Assembly (NCBI GenBank): GCA_934747775.1
Contig: CAKVHA010000003.1
Coordinates: forward strand, 39,362 to 103,361
Reading direction: 5' to 3'
DNA from: an uncultured Clostridia bacterium
GTDB lineage: Bacteria > Bacillota > Clostridia > Christensenellales > UBA1242
Length of the DNA stretch: 64,000 nt
Shown: in pieces, positions 34,006 through 42,524 of the stretch
Position numbering within the stretch: position 1 is the stretch's first letter
How the letters are laid out: every line of letters begins with the position of its first letter
Made by a program: the position numbers and the translations under genes
The notes under the pieces: model-generated
Databases searched by the model: none
The model's input: the letters and a program-made list of their open reading frames with translations, nothing else
Told to the model about the DNA's origin: nothing

Positions 34006-35738
34006 TAACTAATAACTTTATCCTTAATTTCTTTTAAAATAAATTTAATAAATTCGTCCTGAGTTTGAGCTCCCAAGTCTACACCACCACGTTTTCTAAC
34101 CGAAATAGTGTTTGCTTCAACTTCTTTTTCGCCAACTATTAAGCTGTATGGAACTTTTTCCATTTGACTTTGTCTAATCTTTTTGCCCATACTTTCGTTG
34201 CGGTCGTCTAATTCTACTCTAATTCCATAGTTTTCTAGGTTTTCTTTAACGGACTTTGCGTATTCAAGGTGTGCTTCGGACACGTTAATCACTTTTACTT
34301 GAACTGGAGCAAGCCAAGTTGGAAAAGCTCCGGCAAAGTTTTCAATTAAAATAGACATCATTCTTTCAATAGATCCGTAAATAACGCGGTGGATCATAAT
34401 TGGCTCTTTTTCTTCGCCATTTTCGTCTACATAAGTTAGGTTAAAACGTTTTGGAAGTTGCATATCTAGTTGGATTGTTCCGCATTGCCATTCTCTGCCT
34501 ATGCAATCTTTAACATGAATATCGATTTTTGGACCATAGAATGCACCATCGCCAGCGTTAATTTTGTAATCTAAATTCATATGTTTTAAAGCGTTTTGAA
34601 GCGCTGTTTCTGCCATTTGCCATTCGGATATTTCGCCAATGTGGTTGTCTGGCATTGTAGAAAGTTCTACACTGTACTTTAAGCCGAATGTTGAATAAAC
34701 TTCGTCAACAAGCTTCATAACATTTTTGATTTCGCTTTCAATTTGGCTAGACAACATAAATATGTGTGCGTCGTCTTGAGTAAAACACCTTACGCGAAGT
34801 AGTCCGCTAAGTGTTCCGCTTGCTTCGTGACGATGAACCTTGCCAAGCTCACCCACTCTTAATGGAAACTCTTTATACGAGTGAATGTTTTGCATATAGT
34901 ATAGCATTCCACCTGGGCAGTTCATTGGTTTAATTGCAAAAGTGTCGTCTTCACACTTAAATGTGTACATATTATCCTTATAATGATCCCAGTGACCAGA
35001 TCGCTCCCAAAGTTCCCTATTCATAGCCATTGGAGTTTCTATTTCAACATATCCTGCTTTTTGATGAATTTCACGCCAATATTTAATAAGCTCATTTTTA
35101 ATGGTCAAGCCCTTTGGCATATAGGTTGGCATTCCTTTTGCGTATTCCGAGATAAAGAAAAGTTGCAATTCTTTGCCAAGTTTACGATGGTCACGTTTAG
35201 CCGCTTCTTCCATCATATGGATATAGTCTTTTAGTGCATCCTTACTAGCGAAGCCGTAAACATAAACACGTTGCAACATTTTATTTTTTTCGTTGCCACG
35301 CCAGTATGCTCCACTAACCTTATTAATTTTAAACGCAAAACTTCTTAACATCTTTGTATTTTCTACGTGTGGACCACGGCAAAGGTCAACAAAGTCGTTG
35401 CCAAGATAGTAAACACTAATTACTTCGTTTTCTGGTAGTTCGTTAATAATTTCCAGTTTATAAGGATTATCCTTAAACAATTCTAGTGCTTCTTGTTTTG
35501 AAATTTCTTTTCTAACAAAGTCTTCATTGTTTTTAATTATTTCATTCATTTTGTCTTCAATTGCTTTAAAATCGTCTGGAGTAATTGACATATCTAAATC
35601 GATGTCATAATAAAAACCATTTTCAATTGCAGGACCAATTGTTAGTTTTAACCCATTATACATTTTTGTTAGTGCCTTCGCAAGCACGTGCGCCATACTG
35701 TGGCGTTGCATCATTTCTAGCTCATTTTTTTCTTCCAT
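34005..35738 (-). CDS. thrS: threonyl-tRNA synthetase lacking the TGS domain
   Basis: Charges tRNA-Thr. It starts directly at the editing domain (H-S-M-A-H-V, ~13-18; D-L-C-R-G-P-H-V) and continues with the class II core: zinc residues in M-N-C-P-G-G-M, D-D-A-H-I-F and M-I-H-R-V-I-Y-G-S, motif 2 (R-H-E-A-S-G), motif 3 (G-S-I-E-R) and the anticodon-binding domain. At 577 residues it is ~60 shorter than the usual protein because the N-terminal TGS domain is missing; no frame upstream encodes it, since the T-box terminator lies there. RBS AAGGAG. Confidence 0.97.
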   Translation of the reverse strand: MEEKNELEMMQRHSMAHVLAKALTKMYNGLKLTIGPAIENGFYYDIDLDMSITPDDFKAIEDKMNEIIKNNEDFVRKEISKQEALELFKDNPYKLEIINELPENEVISVYYLGNDFVDLCRGPHVENTKMLRSFAFKINKVSGAYWRGNEKNKMLQRVYVYGFASKDALKDYIHMMEEAAKRDHRKLGKELQLFFISEYAKGMPTYMPKGLTIKNELIKYWREIHQKAGYVEIETPMAMNRELWERSGHWDHYKDNMYTFKCEDDTFAIKPMNCPGGMLYYMQNIHSYKEFPLRVGELGKVHRHEASGTLSGLLRVRCFTQDDAHIFMLSSQIESEIKNVMKLVDEVYSTFGLKYSVELSTMPDNHIGEISEWQMAETALQNALKHMNLDYKINAGDGAFYGPKIDIHVKDCIGREWQCGTIQLDMQLPKRFNLTYVDENGEEKEPIMIHRVIYGSIERMMSILIENFAGAFPTWLAPVQVKVINVSEAHLEYAKSVKENLENYGIRVELDDRNESMGKKIRQSQMEKVPYSLIVGEKEVEANTISVRKRGGVDLGAQTQDEFIKFILKEIKDKVIS

Positions 35739-35764
35739 AAAATTTCTCCTTTTTACTTTCGAAT

Positions 35765-36012
35765 TTTTTTGCCGCTAAAAAACAAAAAAATCCTTTGAAT
35801 TAACAAAGGACGAGTTTATAACCCCGCGGTTCCACCTTATTTGTCTAAACTAATAGACCACTTAAAATTGTTTTAACTTTAAACAACAAAACGGTTGGTG
35901 TAAAAGTGGTTTCAATAATACATTGTTTTTTATGCTCTCAGCAACCGCATAATTCTCTGTAAAAACAGGTTGTAAAATCTACTTGTCTTTTAGTTGTCCC
36001 AACTATGAAACT
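35765..36012 (-). promoter_or_regulatory. T-box riboswitch of thrS (threonine specifier ACC)
   Basis: tRNA-sensing leader. The T-box core AAGGTGGAACCGCGG is at 35824-35838 (minus). A terminator (TCCTTTG/CAAAGGA, 35791-35810, then T7) follows. In stem I the specifier loop reads GAA-ACC-A, with ACC (threonine) at 35908-35910, and an AG-rich bulge CTGAGAGC lies opposite. Uncharged tRNA-Thr should stabilise the antiterminator and turn on thrS and the downstream zinc-ribbon gene. Confidence 0.92.
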
Positions 36013-36018
36013 ACACAT

Positions 36019-36046
36019 ATTATATCACGTGAAAAAAATTTTGCAA
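36019..36046 (-). promoter_or_regulatory. thrS promoter
   Basis: Minus strand: TTGCAA (36041-36046), 16 bp, TATAAT (36019-36024), placed just ahead of the T-box stem I. Confidence 0.65.
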
Positions 36047-36211
36047 GCAATTTACTATAAAAATTTTTTGTGCACATTTTTAAATTAAAAGTAAAAGCCT
36101 AAAATGAAAGTTTAAAATAGAAAATTAAACAAGAAAGAAAAACTTTATTAAGATTAATTAAAAGATTAAAACAAGAAGAAAAAACATAAAGACTAAAAAA
36201 CAATGCAAAAC

Positions 36212-36928
36212 CTAAACAATAAGGTTAATTTTCTTGTCAAAAAGGTAATATAGTGTTTTAAATGTTTTATTACTAACTTGATTAATGCAATATATGTTTA
36301 TATTTTTTGGTGCTAAAAATACTAAATTTGTAATTAACCCAATTTCGTCAGAAAGGTCTATGTTTTTGGCAACAACTACATTGTTATTGTCGTAAAATAA
36401 ATATTTGTTGACATCACATTTTATGTTTATGACAGAAAGTCGTGGTTGTATTGAATTAATTAAAAACTTTAAAAACTCTACAAATACCTCATAATTTAAT
36501 AAATGATTACTATTTAAATTTGTAATTGTAGAAAACTCATTCCATTTGTTTTTAATTTTTCCAAGTAAAAAGGTGTTTACAGATTCCACAATTATAGTAT
36601 TCATATTTTCTATACAACATAGTGTGTAATATATATCGCTTTCAATATCAAAAAGCACAAGTGCTTTAATTAATGCATCTTTACACTCTTTATTTAATCC
36701 GTTTAGCATTATGGTTTTATTAAAAAAATCCGTTTTGTATATATTAATTATACACTCAGAAACCAGCTCTAACGCCAATTCTTTCGAGAACTCGTTTGTG
36801 CCAGAAATGGAAATATCATAACCAGTATTATTATTAATATGAAACTCAATTTTATCTATTTTATTTAGCCTATTTACAAAATCACTTGCGTTGTTTATTT
36901 TAGAAAATTTTACAATTAAGTTCCACAT
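36212..36928 (-). CDS. YtxC-like sporulation-associated protein
   Basis: 238 residues from the ATG at 36928, which follows GGAGG by 11 bases; the alternative TTG at 36946 overlaps that Shine-Dalgarno. The sequence is Asn/Ile-rich. The end, L-V-F-L-A-P-K-N-I-N-I-Y-C ... L-Y-Y-L-F-D-K-K-I, resembles the C-terminus of YtxC, and ytxC borders thrS in Bacillus and Clostridium. YtxC's molecular role is unknown. The similarity is weak and judged by eye, so identity is provisional. The downstream 170 bases up to the thrS promoter are A/G-rich without genes. Confidence 0.55.
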   Translation of the reverse strand: MWNLIVKFSKINNASDFVNRLNKIDKIEFHINNNTGYDISISGTNEFSKELALELVSECIINIYKTDFFNKTIMLNGLNKECKDALIKALVLFDIESDIYYTLCCIENMNTIIVESVNTFLLGKIKNKWNEFSTITNLNSNHLLNYEVFVEFLKFLINSIQPRLSVINIKCDVNKYLFYDNNNVVVAKNIDLSDEIGLITNLVFLAPKNINIYCINQVSNKTFKTLYYLFDKKINLIV

Positions 36929-37023
36929 AAAGAGTTTTGCCTCCAAAAGATATCTATAGATATTTTATGCACAACTTAAAAATATATTTAAATATTAACT
37001 TGAAAATTTTACCAATTTTGCAC

Positions 37024-37073
37024 GAAAAAACACCGCATTAAATTAGGACATTTTCCTTTAATTTTTGCGGTGT
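37024..37073 (-). terminator. terminator after argS
   Basis: ACACCGCA and TGCGGTGT pair with further inner pairing (ATTAAAGG/CCTAATTT), followed by T6 on the minus strand. Confidence 0.8.
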
Positions 37074-37145
37074 AATATTTTATGTTTTAGTAATAAATAT
37101 TATTGTAAAACATTGTTTTGTGTTGAATTTAGTTTTTTTAAATTT

Positions 37146-38900
37146 TTACATTTTATCTGGAATATCCATTGCTAAAATATTTGTTCCTAGCTCAATTGCA
37201 TTTAAAACCATTTTACTTAATGACAAATAACTTTGTTTTTTGTTTTCATCAGGTTCGGATAGAATTTTAATATTGTTGTAAAAATTAGAGTATGCAGAAC
37301 ACAAATCATATAATGCCAAACATAGTGAATTTAGTGAACTATCTATGTAGCAAGTTAAAAATGAATTTGTTAGTTTTAAAACAGCTAAGACTATTTTTCT
37401 TTCTTCGGCTGTTGTGATATTAATCTTTCCATTAACTTTTGCACCAAATTTATTTAAAATAGATTTTATACGTACTGCGGTGTATTGAATGTATGGACCT
37501 GTTTTGCCCTCAAAAGATGTAAAACGGTCTAAGTCGAACACATAATCCTTACCCACAACATTTATTAGGTCGCCAAATTTCATTGCAGCAACACCAATTT
37601 GAAGCGCAAGTTTTTCGTTATCTTCTATCCCATTTTGTTTTAGCTTTTCTGAAGCTTTCTCTTTTAACAAATCTACGATATCGCCTAATTTAATTGTGTC
37701 GCCACTACGTGTTTTAAAAGCTTTACCATCTTTACCATTCATTGTTCCAAAACCAATAAATTGCAACTCTTGATTTTCTGGTGATATACCAGCCATTTTT
37801 GCAGCTCTAAACACTTGTGTAAAATGTAGTGTTTGGCGGAAGTCTGTAATATATACAATTTTATCTGGATGATATTTTTCGTTACGCAATAGAATTGTTG
37901 CTAGTTCGGTTGTTGCATATATGTCGGCACCATTATGTTTTTTAAGAATTAGTGGTGGCATTGGGTTTTTATACAACACATTTCCTTCTGCATCAATTTT
38001 ATCGGTTGGAACATTCTCGTTTTCATTTGCGACATCTACAATTGTTGCGCCGTCACTTTCTCTTGTTAGACCTTTGTCGGTAAACATCTTGATCATTTTT
38101 TTCGTATAAGGTTCGGCATTACTTTCGCCATTCCACAAATCAAAATGACAATTTAATTGGTCATAATAGTATTTAATTTGTTCAATAGATATTGCACGAA
38201 TTTGTTTGTAAATATCGTAATATGGTTGTTTTTGTTGTTGGATATATAGTGTATATAAATCTGCCTTATCCTTAAACTTTTCATCAACTTTTTTACGCGA
38301 AGAAGCCTTTGGATAAACTTCATTTAAAGTGTCTAAGGTTATGGTTTTATTTTCGCCCCTATTAAACCAACCTTCCAAATAGCCTTCGTCTTCAAGCTGT
38401 GCCACAGTAAGCCCCATTTGAAGCCCCCAATCGCCTAAGTATGTGTCGGTTATAACTTTATTTCCAAGTAGTCTATACAACCTTGCCAAACTTTCGCCAA
38501 TTATTGGACTACGCAAATGACCTACATGAAGCGATTTTGCAACATTAGCTCCACCATAATCAAAATACACTGTTTTATTATCTCTAAAACTAGGCGCTGC
38601 TCCATTTTTGTAATAATCTATAGCAATTGCATTATAACTGTCATCTGTTAGTTTAAAATTTATAAACGCAGGTGGAACAAATTCTACTGAGTACAAGTTG
38701 TTTTTTTCAATTGCGTCCGCAACAAGTTTGCCAACATCTACTGGGTTTTTTCCAACTTTTTTAGCAAGTGCAAAAATGTCGTTACATTGAAAGTCACACA
38801 TTTCTGGGCGTGCAGAAAACACAACATTTGCATTTGCGTCAAATCCGCATTTTATAAACGCTTTATTTAAGTCGCTTTTAATAATCTCTTTAATATCCAT
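37146..38900 (-). CDS. argS: arginyl-tRNA synthetase
   Basis: Class I synthetase charging tRNA-Arg. It shows the N-terminal Add-1 domain, the HIGH-equivalent L-H-V-G-H-L-R-S, D-T-Y-L-G-D-W-G-L-Q-M-G, and the DALR domain preceded by G-P-Y-I-Q-Y-T-A-V-R. The KMSKS position is G-K-A-F-K-T-R-S-G, degenerate as in many ArgRS. 584 residues, full length. It has its own promoter; RBS AAGGATA. Confidence 0.97.
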   Translation of the reverse strand: MDIKEIIKSDLNKAFIKCGFDANANVVFSARPEMCDFQCNDIFALAKKVGKNPVDVGKLVADAIEKNNLYSVEFVPPAFINFKLTDDSYNAIAIDYYKNGAAPSFRDNKTVYFDYGGANVAKSLHVGHLRSPIIGESLARLYRLLGNKVITDTYLGDWGLQMGLTVAQLEDEGYLEGWFNRGENKTITLDTLNEVYPKASSRKKVDEKFKDKADLYTLYIQQQKQPYYDIYKQIRAISIEQIKYYYDQLNCHFDLWNGESNAEPYTKKMIKMFTDKGLTRESDGATIVDVANENENVPTDKIDAEGNVLYKNPMPPLILKKHNGADIYATTELATILLRNEKYHPDKIVYITDFRQTLHFTQVFRAAKMAGISPENQELQFIGFGTMNGKDGKAFKTRSGDTIKLGDIVDLLKEKASEKLKQNGIEDNEKLALQIGVAAMKFGDLINVVGKDYVFDLDRFTSFEGKTGPYIQYTAVRIKSILNKFGAKVNGKINITTAEERKIVLAVLKLTNSFLTCYIDSSLNSLCLALYDLCSAYSNFYNNIKILSEPDENKKQSYLSLSKMVLNAIELGTNILAMDIPDKM

Positions 38901-38927
38901 ATATTTATCCTTATAATTAATGCTAAA

Positions 38928-38957
38928 AGTATATCACAACAAATTTAAATTAGTCAA
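38928..38957 (-). promoter_or_regulatory. argS promoter
   Basis: Minus strand: TTGACT (38952-38957), 18 bp, TATACT (38928-38933). Confidence 0.6.
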
Positions 38958-38993
38958 CCATATTATTTCAACTTGCAAACAGGTTGTTATAAC

Positions 38994-39026
38994 AAAAAAA
39001 CGAACTTTTAAAATTGTTCGCTTTTT
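38994..39026 (-). terminator. terminator of the coiled-coil protein gene
   Basis: CGAAC and GTTCG pair around a 10-base AT loop, followed by T7 on the minus strand. Confidence 0.65.
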
Positions 39027-39049
39027 GAATTTAACCTTATAATTAATAG

Positions 39050-40078
39050 TTACATTATGCTTGTTGATGTTGGGCGTATTTTAGGCGATTTTTCAACAGC
39101 GCTTATAATTAATTTTCGTTGGGATGGTTCTAATGATTCTAGTCTTAATACATCATCAATATTGCCTTTAACATAGATACCCCTACAAATAAACCAATCC
39201 TTAACCCAATTATAGTTTTCGGCCTGTTTATTGTATTTATCTAGATAAATTTTATCTAAAGTTTCATTACCAGAACCATACAAGGTTCCACAAGTTGCAG
39301 TAAGCAACACGTTTGCGTTTTTCTTTGCATCATCACTAATATTGCTTAACGCGATATCAGATTGGTCGCTATTTTTAACAAGAACAACGCCGTACGCATT
39401 TTTGTTTTCGTTTTCGCTAACGACTTTTTTTACTGACCATTTCGAACCTGTTACATCAGCCAAATAACTAATCATTTCATCGTTTCCAACTTTATATTGT
39501 TTTAGCATTTCATTTACATCATTTTCTATTTTATCACCAAGAAAAGAAAGTTTTGCATCATATTTGGATATTATTTGCTTTGCTTCGGTTATATCCTTTT
39601 CTTGCGAATCAATATATTCTTGTTTTACTTTAGCATATTCGGCATCTACAGACTTATCAAGACCTTGCCTGAAATTGGTGTAGTCGTCGTGTAATTTAAT
39701 ATATGTGGCATTTGTTTCTTCATAATCTTGTTTTGCTTTTTTATATGTTCGCTCAAATTTTGGAAGAAACTCCTGAAATCTTATTTTCGCTATTCCTACA
39801 CTATTTTCAACCAACTTCCTTGTGGCTTTTAAAGGTTTTTTAAGGTTATAGTACTCTTCTTTTAATTGTTTACAAAGACTTGCCGTATCCCTAATTTCTT
39901 TTCTTTTATCCGCAGCAATATCTAGATATTTCACCCTTGTTTTGCAATATAAGTGCACAATTTCTTTTCTATAATCTTCCACTTTTTGTTTTGCCGCCAA
40001 ATAGTGATAATCTTTAGCAACCGCGTTGTATTCATTTACTTTATCTACTATTTTATACATTTCATCAAAAAAAGTCAT
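39050..40078 (-). CDS. unknown coiled-coil protein
   Basis: 342 residues. Residues ~15-200 are long charged helices with heptad-like spacing (Lys, Glu, Tyr, Asp-rich), probably several coiled coils. The last ~130 residues (from V-T-G-S-K-W-S-V-K-K) look globular and mixed alpha/beta. No signal peptide, membrane helix or catalytic motif is seen. RBS AAGGGGAT just before the ATG; own terminator. I do not recognise the family. The neighbours (argS, dCMP deaminase) give no clear clue. Confidence 0.75.
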   Translation of the reverse strand: MTFFDEMYKIVDKVNEYNAVAKDYHYLAAKQKVEDYRKEIVHLYCKTRVKYLDIAADKRKEIRDTASLCKQLKEEYYNLKKPLKATRKLVENSVGIAKIRFQEFLPKFERTYKKAKQDYEETNATYIKLHDDYTNFRQGLDKSVDAEYAKVKQEYIDSQEKDITEAKQIISKYDAKLSFLGDKIENDVNEMLKQYKVGNDEMISYLADVTGSKWSVKKVVSENENKNAYGVVLVKNSDQSDIALSNISDDAKKNANVLLTATCGTLYGSGNETLDKIYLDKYNKQAENYNWVKDWFICRGIYVKGNIDDVLRLESLEPSQRKLIISAVEKSPKIRPTSTSIM

Positions 40079-40144
40079 ATAATCCCCTTAAAACTAAATT
40101 AAGAGAATTATATCATATAGCAGCACATTTTTCAAGGGGCATAT

Positions 40145-40597
40145 TTACTTATCTTCTAATACTTCCACCTTAATTCCCGCTTCATTTAGTAGTTTTAGTG
40201 AAAATTCGTCAGGATAAGGATTTTGATACACTATGCGTTTTATGCCTGCATTTATAATAATACGTGTACACATTGAACAAGGCTGATGTGTGCAATATAA
40301 TGTTGCACCTTCTAGTGAAATTCCCATTTTTGCCGCCTGAACAATCGCGTTTTGCTCCGAGTGTACAGCATAGCAAAGCTCAGCGTTTTTGCCGCTAGGA
40401 ATGCCAAGATTAACCCTCATACATTCTCCCCTTTCCACACAGCTTTTAATGCCCGCTGGAGCGCCATTGTAACCCGTTGTAAGGATACGCTTATCGCGTA
40501 CAATAACCGTGCCTATTTTGCGGTTTTCTTTATAACAGCTGCTCCAAGTTCCTACAAGTTTTGCCATTTCTATAAATCTATAGTCCCATTTATCCAT
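40145..40597 (-). CDS. deoxycytidylate deaminase (ComEB-like)
   Basis: Zinc enzyme converting dCMP to dUMP for thymidylate synthesis. The zinc motifs are V-H-S-E-Q-N-A-I (usually H-A-E; here Ser replaces Ala, with the proton-shuttling Glu kept) and Q-P-C-S-M-C. Y-N-G-A-P-A-G and R-G-E-C-M-R are typical of this family. 150 residues, normal. RBS AAGGAAAG. Only dCMP deaminase is indicated; no other competence gene is nearby. Confidence 0.9.
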   Translation of the reverse strand: MDKWDYRFIEMAKLVGTWSSCYKENRKIGTVIVRDKRILTTGYNGAPAGIKSCVERGECMRVNLGIPSGKNAELCYAVHSEQNAIVQAAKMGISLEGATLYCTHQPCSMCTRIIINAGIKRIVYQNPYPDEFSLKLLNEAGIKVEVLEDK

Positions 40598-40733
40598 AAA
40601 ATTATCTTTCCTTTTGTTTATCGTTGGTAATCTTGTTTTAATAATTGATACCTAATTAAATAATTATAAAACAATAATAACATATAATCGCAAAAAATCA
40701 AAACATAGTATCTTTATTTTTATCATTTAAGTA

Positions 40734-40762
40734 TTGAAAAATATTAAATCAGATGATATAAT
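40734..40762 (+). promoter_or_regulatory. promoter of the zinc-protease-like gene
   Basis: TTGAAA (40734-40739), 17 bp, TATAAT (40757-40762); the ATG lies 22 bases beyond. Confidence 0.7.
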
Positions 40763-40783
40763 TAATTTTAAGAGATAAAAAAA

Positions 40784-41635
40784 ATGAAAGAAAGTACCTA
40801 TTCGGAATTAATTAAATATTGGGAAAAAGTTAATGATAAAGACAAAAATATGCTGCTTCAAAACTACGAAAACAGCAACGCTAAACAATTGAAACGTGAA
40901 GAATTGGAAGTTGTTTATACAAACCCTAACCCAAAACAAGGAAATTGTAGCGCAGGATGTTTTAAAAATGCAGAGAAAAGAATTTACATTTTTAAAATTC
41001 CAGAAATTGAGGAAAATCCATTTTTCGCAACCGACACAACTTTTCACGAAGGATATCACGCCGTATGTAAAAACCGCATTTACAGCGATAGTACCATAAA
41101 AACCTACGACGCAAATTTAACAAAAAAACAGCTTTACGAAATGTTCTTTCTTGATAAGTATATTAATAGCAAATATTATGTTAAAGGTTTTTATAACGAA
41201 GAAAATTTAGTTAGAAATGAAACCATTGTTAATGACGCAAAAGAATTTATAGTCCATATGGAAAACGAACAAGAAGTAGAAAAATATTCGCCACAATATT
41301 TGTATGTGTTGTACGATTATTTTGCATACAAAGGAATGTTAAAGAGGGTGATTAAAAATAACGATTATATTATATGGAATGACGAATTAAAGGTGTTTTT
41401 AAACAACCAAAAAAAGAATTATGATGACAAAAAGTATGAGCATTTTATTCCAGCAAAACTTGTTAATCGATTACAATATGACAAAGAACTAAAAAATACA
41501 GTTGACGACCACATAAAAACAATGGATTACTACTTTAATAAAATGCTAAAAAACTATCGCAACACCAAACTATTAGACAGCTACACAGACAAAATTAGTA
41601 AACGAATTAACTACGATTGTTTTAAAACAAATTAG
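40784..41635 (+). CDS. putative standalone zincin (HEGYH) metalloprotease
   Basis: 283 residues, plus strand among minus-strand genes. T-T-F-H-E-G-Y-H-A (His88, Glu89, His92) is an HExxH zinc-binding helix; N-E-T-I-V-N-D-A-K-E-F (Glu146, Asp151) 55 residues on could supply the third ligand as in gluzincins. The surrounding sequence is hydrophilic, with no signal peptide or membrane segment, so the protein should be cytoplasmic. Cys pairs flank the motif (N-C-S-A-G-C at 54-59). The RBS is weak (AGAGA). Family unrecognised; protease activity is inferred from the motif only. Confidence 0.6.
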   Translation: MKESTYSELIKYWEKVNDKDKNMLLQNYENSNAKQLKREELEVVYTNPNPKQGNCSAGCFKNAEKRIYIFKIPEIEENPFFATDTTFHEGYHAVCKNRIYSDSTIKTYDANLTKKQLYEMFFLDKYINSKYYVKGFYNEENLVRNETIVNDAKEFIVHMENEQEVEKYSPQYLYVLYDYFAYKGMLKRVIKNNDYIIWNDELKVFLNNQKKNYDDKKYEHFIPAKLVNRLQYDKELKNTVDDHIKTMDYYFNKMLKNYRNTKLLDSYTDKISKRINYDCFKTN

Positions 41636-41734
41636 CCGTTGGTTAATATTGCATTAATTGTTGGCTAATATGCTATAAAAAAAATATATAATTTAAACAA
41701 GGTATTGTTTTTAATTATTCTGAGTACAAAAAAT

Positions 41735-41765
41735 AAAAATCCCACTAAAAATGGGATTTTTTTTG
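41735..41765. terminator. terminator of the tRNA operon and of the protease-like gene
   Basis: ATCCCA (41739-41744) pairs with TGGGAT (41752-41757), with A and T tracts on both sides. It lies right next to the 3' end of tRNA-Leu. Confidence 0.8.
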
Positions 41766-41852
41766 GTGCCGAAGACCGGGGTCGAACCGGTATGAGGAGT
41801 TACCCTCGCAGGATTTTAAGTCCTGTGCGTCTGCCTATTCCGCCACTTCGGC
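41764..41852 (-). tRNA. tRNA-Leu (anticodon TAA)
   Basis: 89 nt including encoded CCA. Acceptor GCCGAAG/CTTCGGC, discriminator A, anticodon loop CTTAAAA reading UUA, and a long variable arm as expected for leucine. T arm CGGTTCGACCCCGG type. First-to-end position: last of four co-oriented tRNA genes. Confidence 0.97.
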
Positions 41853-41859
41853 TAATAAT

Positions 41860-41933
41860 TGGAGGCACCACCCAGATTCGAACTGGGGATGAAGGTTTTG
41901 CAGACCTGTGCCTTACCACTTGGCTATGGTGCC
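41860..41933 (-). tRNA. tRNA-Cys (anticodon GCA)
   Basis: 74 nt with encoded CCA. Acceptor GGCACCA/TGGTGCC, discriminator T (the cysteine identity base), anticodon loop CTGCAAA. Seven bases from tRNA-Leu. Confidence 0.97.
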
Positions 41934-41979
41934 ACAATTATTTATCTTTTGTAAAGTAAAGGTCCTATAAAAACAAAAA

Positions 41980-42054
41980 TGGAGCGGAAGACGAGATTCG
42001 AACTCGCGACATTTGCCTTGGCAAGGCAACGCTCTACCACTGAGCCACTCCCGC
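41980..42054 (-). tRNA. tRNA-Gly (anticodon GCC)
   Basis: 75 nt with encoded CCA. Acceptor GCGGGAG pairs with the 3' strand CTTCCGC with one G-T type pair; anticodon loop TTGCCAA; T arm GAGTTCGAATCTC. Confidence 0.97.
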
Positions 42055-42263
42055 ATACCTAATATAAAAAATATTTTGCTATTTTTTTGTTTTTATCATA
42101 TTATTACATATGATTGAATCTTTTATTTGTTGCCTAAAGCAGTTTTGCTTTAGAACAACATCTAAAATTTCCAGTAATGTGGTTAAAAGGAAAATTGAGA
42201 AAAGTTTTAATACACTAGCATCACTCCACCACATAAAGAGCTATCTAGCTACGGTAAATAAAA

Positions 42264-42339
42264 TGGTGGGAGTTATAGGACTCGAACCTATGACCTCCTG
42301 CTTGTAAGGCAGATGCTCTACCAACTGAGCTAAACTCCC
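42264..42339 (-). tRNA. tRNA-Val (anticodon TAC)
   Basis: 76 nt with encoded CCA. Acceptor GGGAGTT/AACTCCC, discriminator A, anticodon loop CTTACAA. First gene of the array. The 209 bases to tRNA-Gly hold no convincing gene (a hairpin at 42129-42159 and an unsupported 51-codon frame). Confidence 0.97.
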
Positions 42340-42373
42340 ACATATTTATGCATCCTTCATTCAACGCACTAAT

Positions 42374-42402
42374 ACTATATCAAAAACAAATAAAAATTGC
42401 AA
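42374..42402 (-). promoter_or_regulatory. tRNA operon promoter
   Basis: Minus strand: TTGCAA (42397-42402), 17 bp, TATAGT (42374-42379), 35 bases before tRNA-Val. Confidence 0.65.
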
Positions 42403-42458
42403 CAGTTTTTTATAAATTTTTTAATTTTTTTTAAAAACTTAAATATTAAAATTTCCTA

Positions 42459-42487
42459 TTGACATATAATACACTTAGTGATATTAT
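42459..42487 (+). promoter_or_regulatory. promoter of the 83-residue unknown gene
   Basis: TTGACA (42459-42464), 17 bp, TATTAT (42482-42487), divergent to the tRNA promoter. Confidence 0.7.
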
Positions 42488-42524
42488 ATCTATCGTTTAT
42501 ATTAAATTATATGGAGCAAAAAAT

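Noticed and set aside
42079..42234. 51-codon minus-strand frame between tRNA-Val and tRNA-Gly
   Set aside because: No Shine-Dalgarno, and it lies inside a tRNA transcript; kept only as an observation.
42110..42307. Plus-strand 65-codon frame across the tRNA spacer and tRNA-Val
   Set aside because: It runs antisense through a tRNA gene and has no RBS; the similar 41705-41959 frame crosses tRNA-Leu and tRNA-Cys and is rejected for the same reason.
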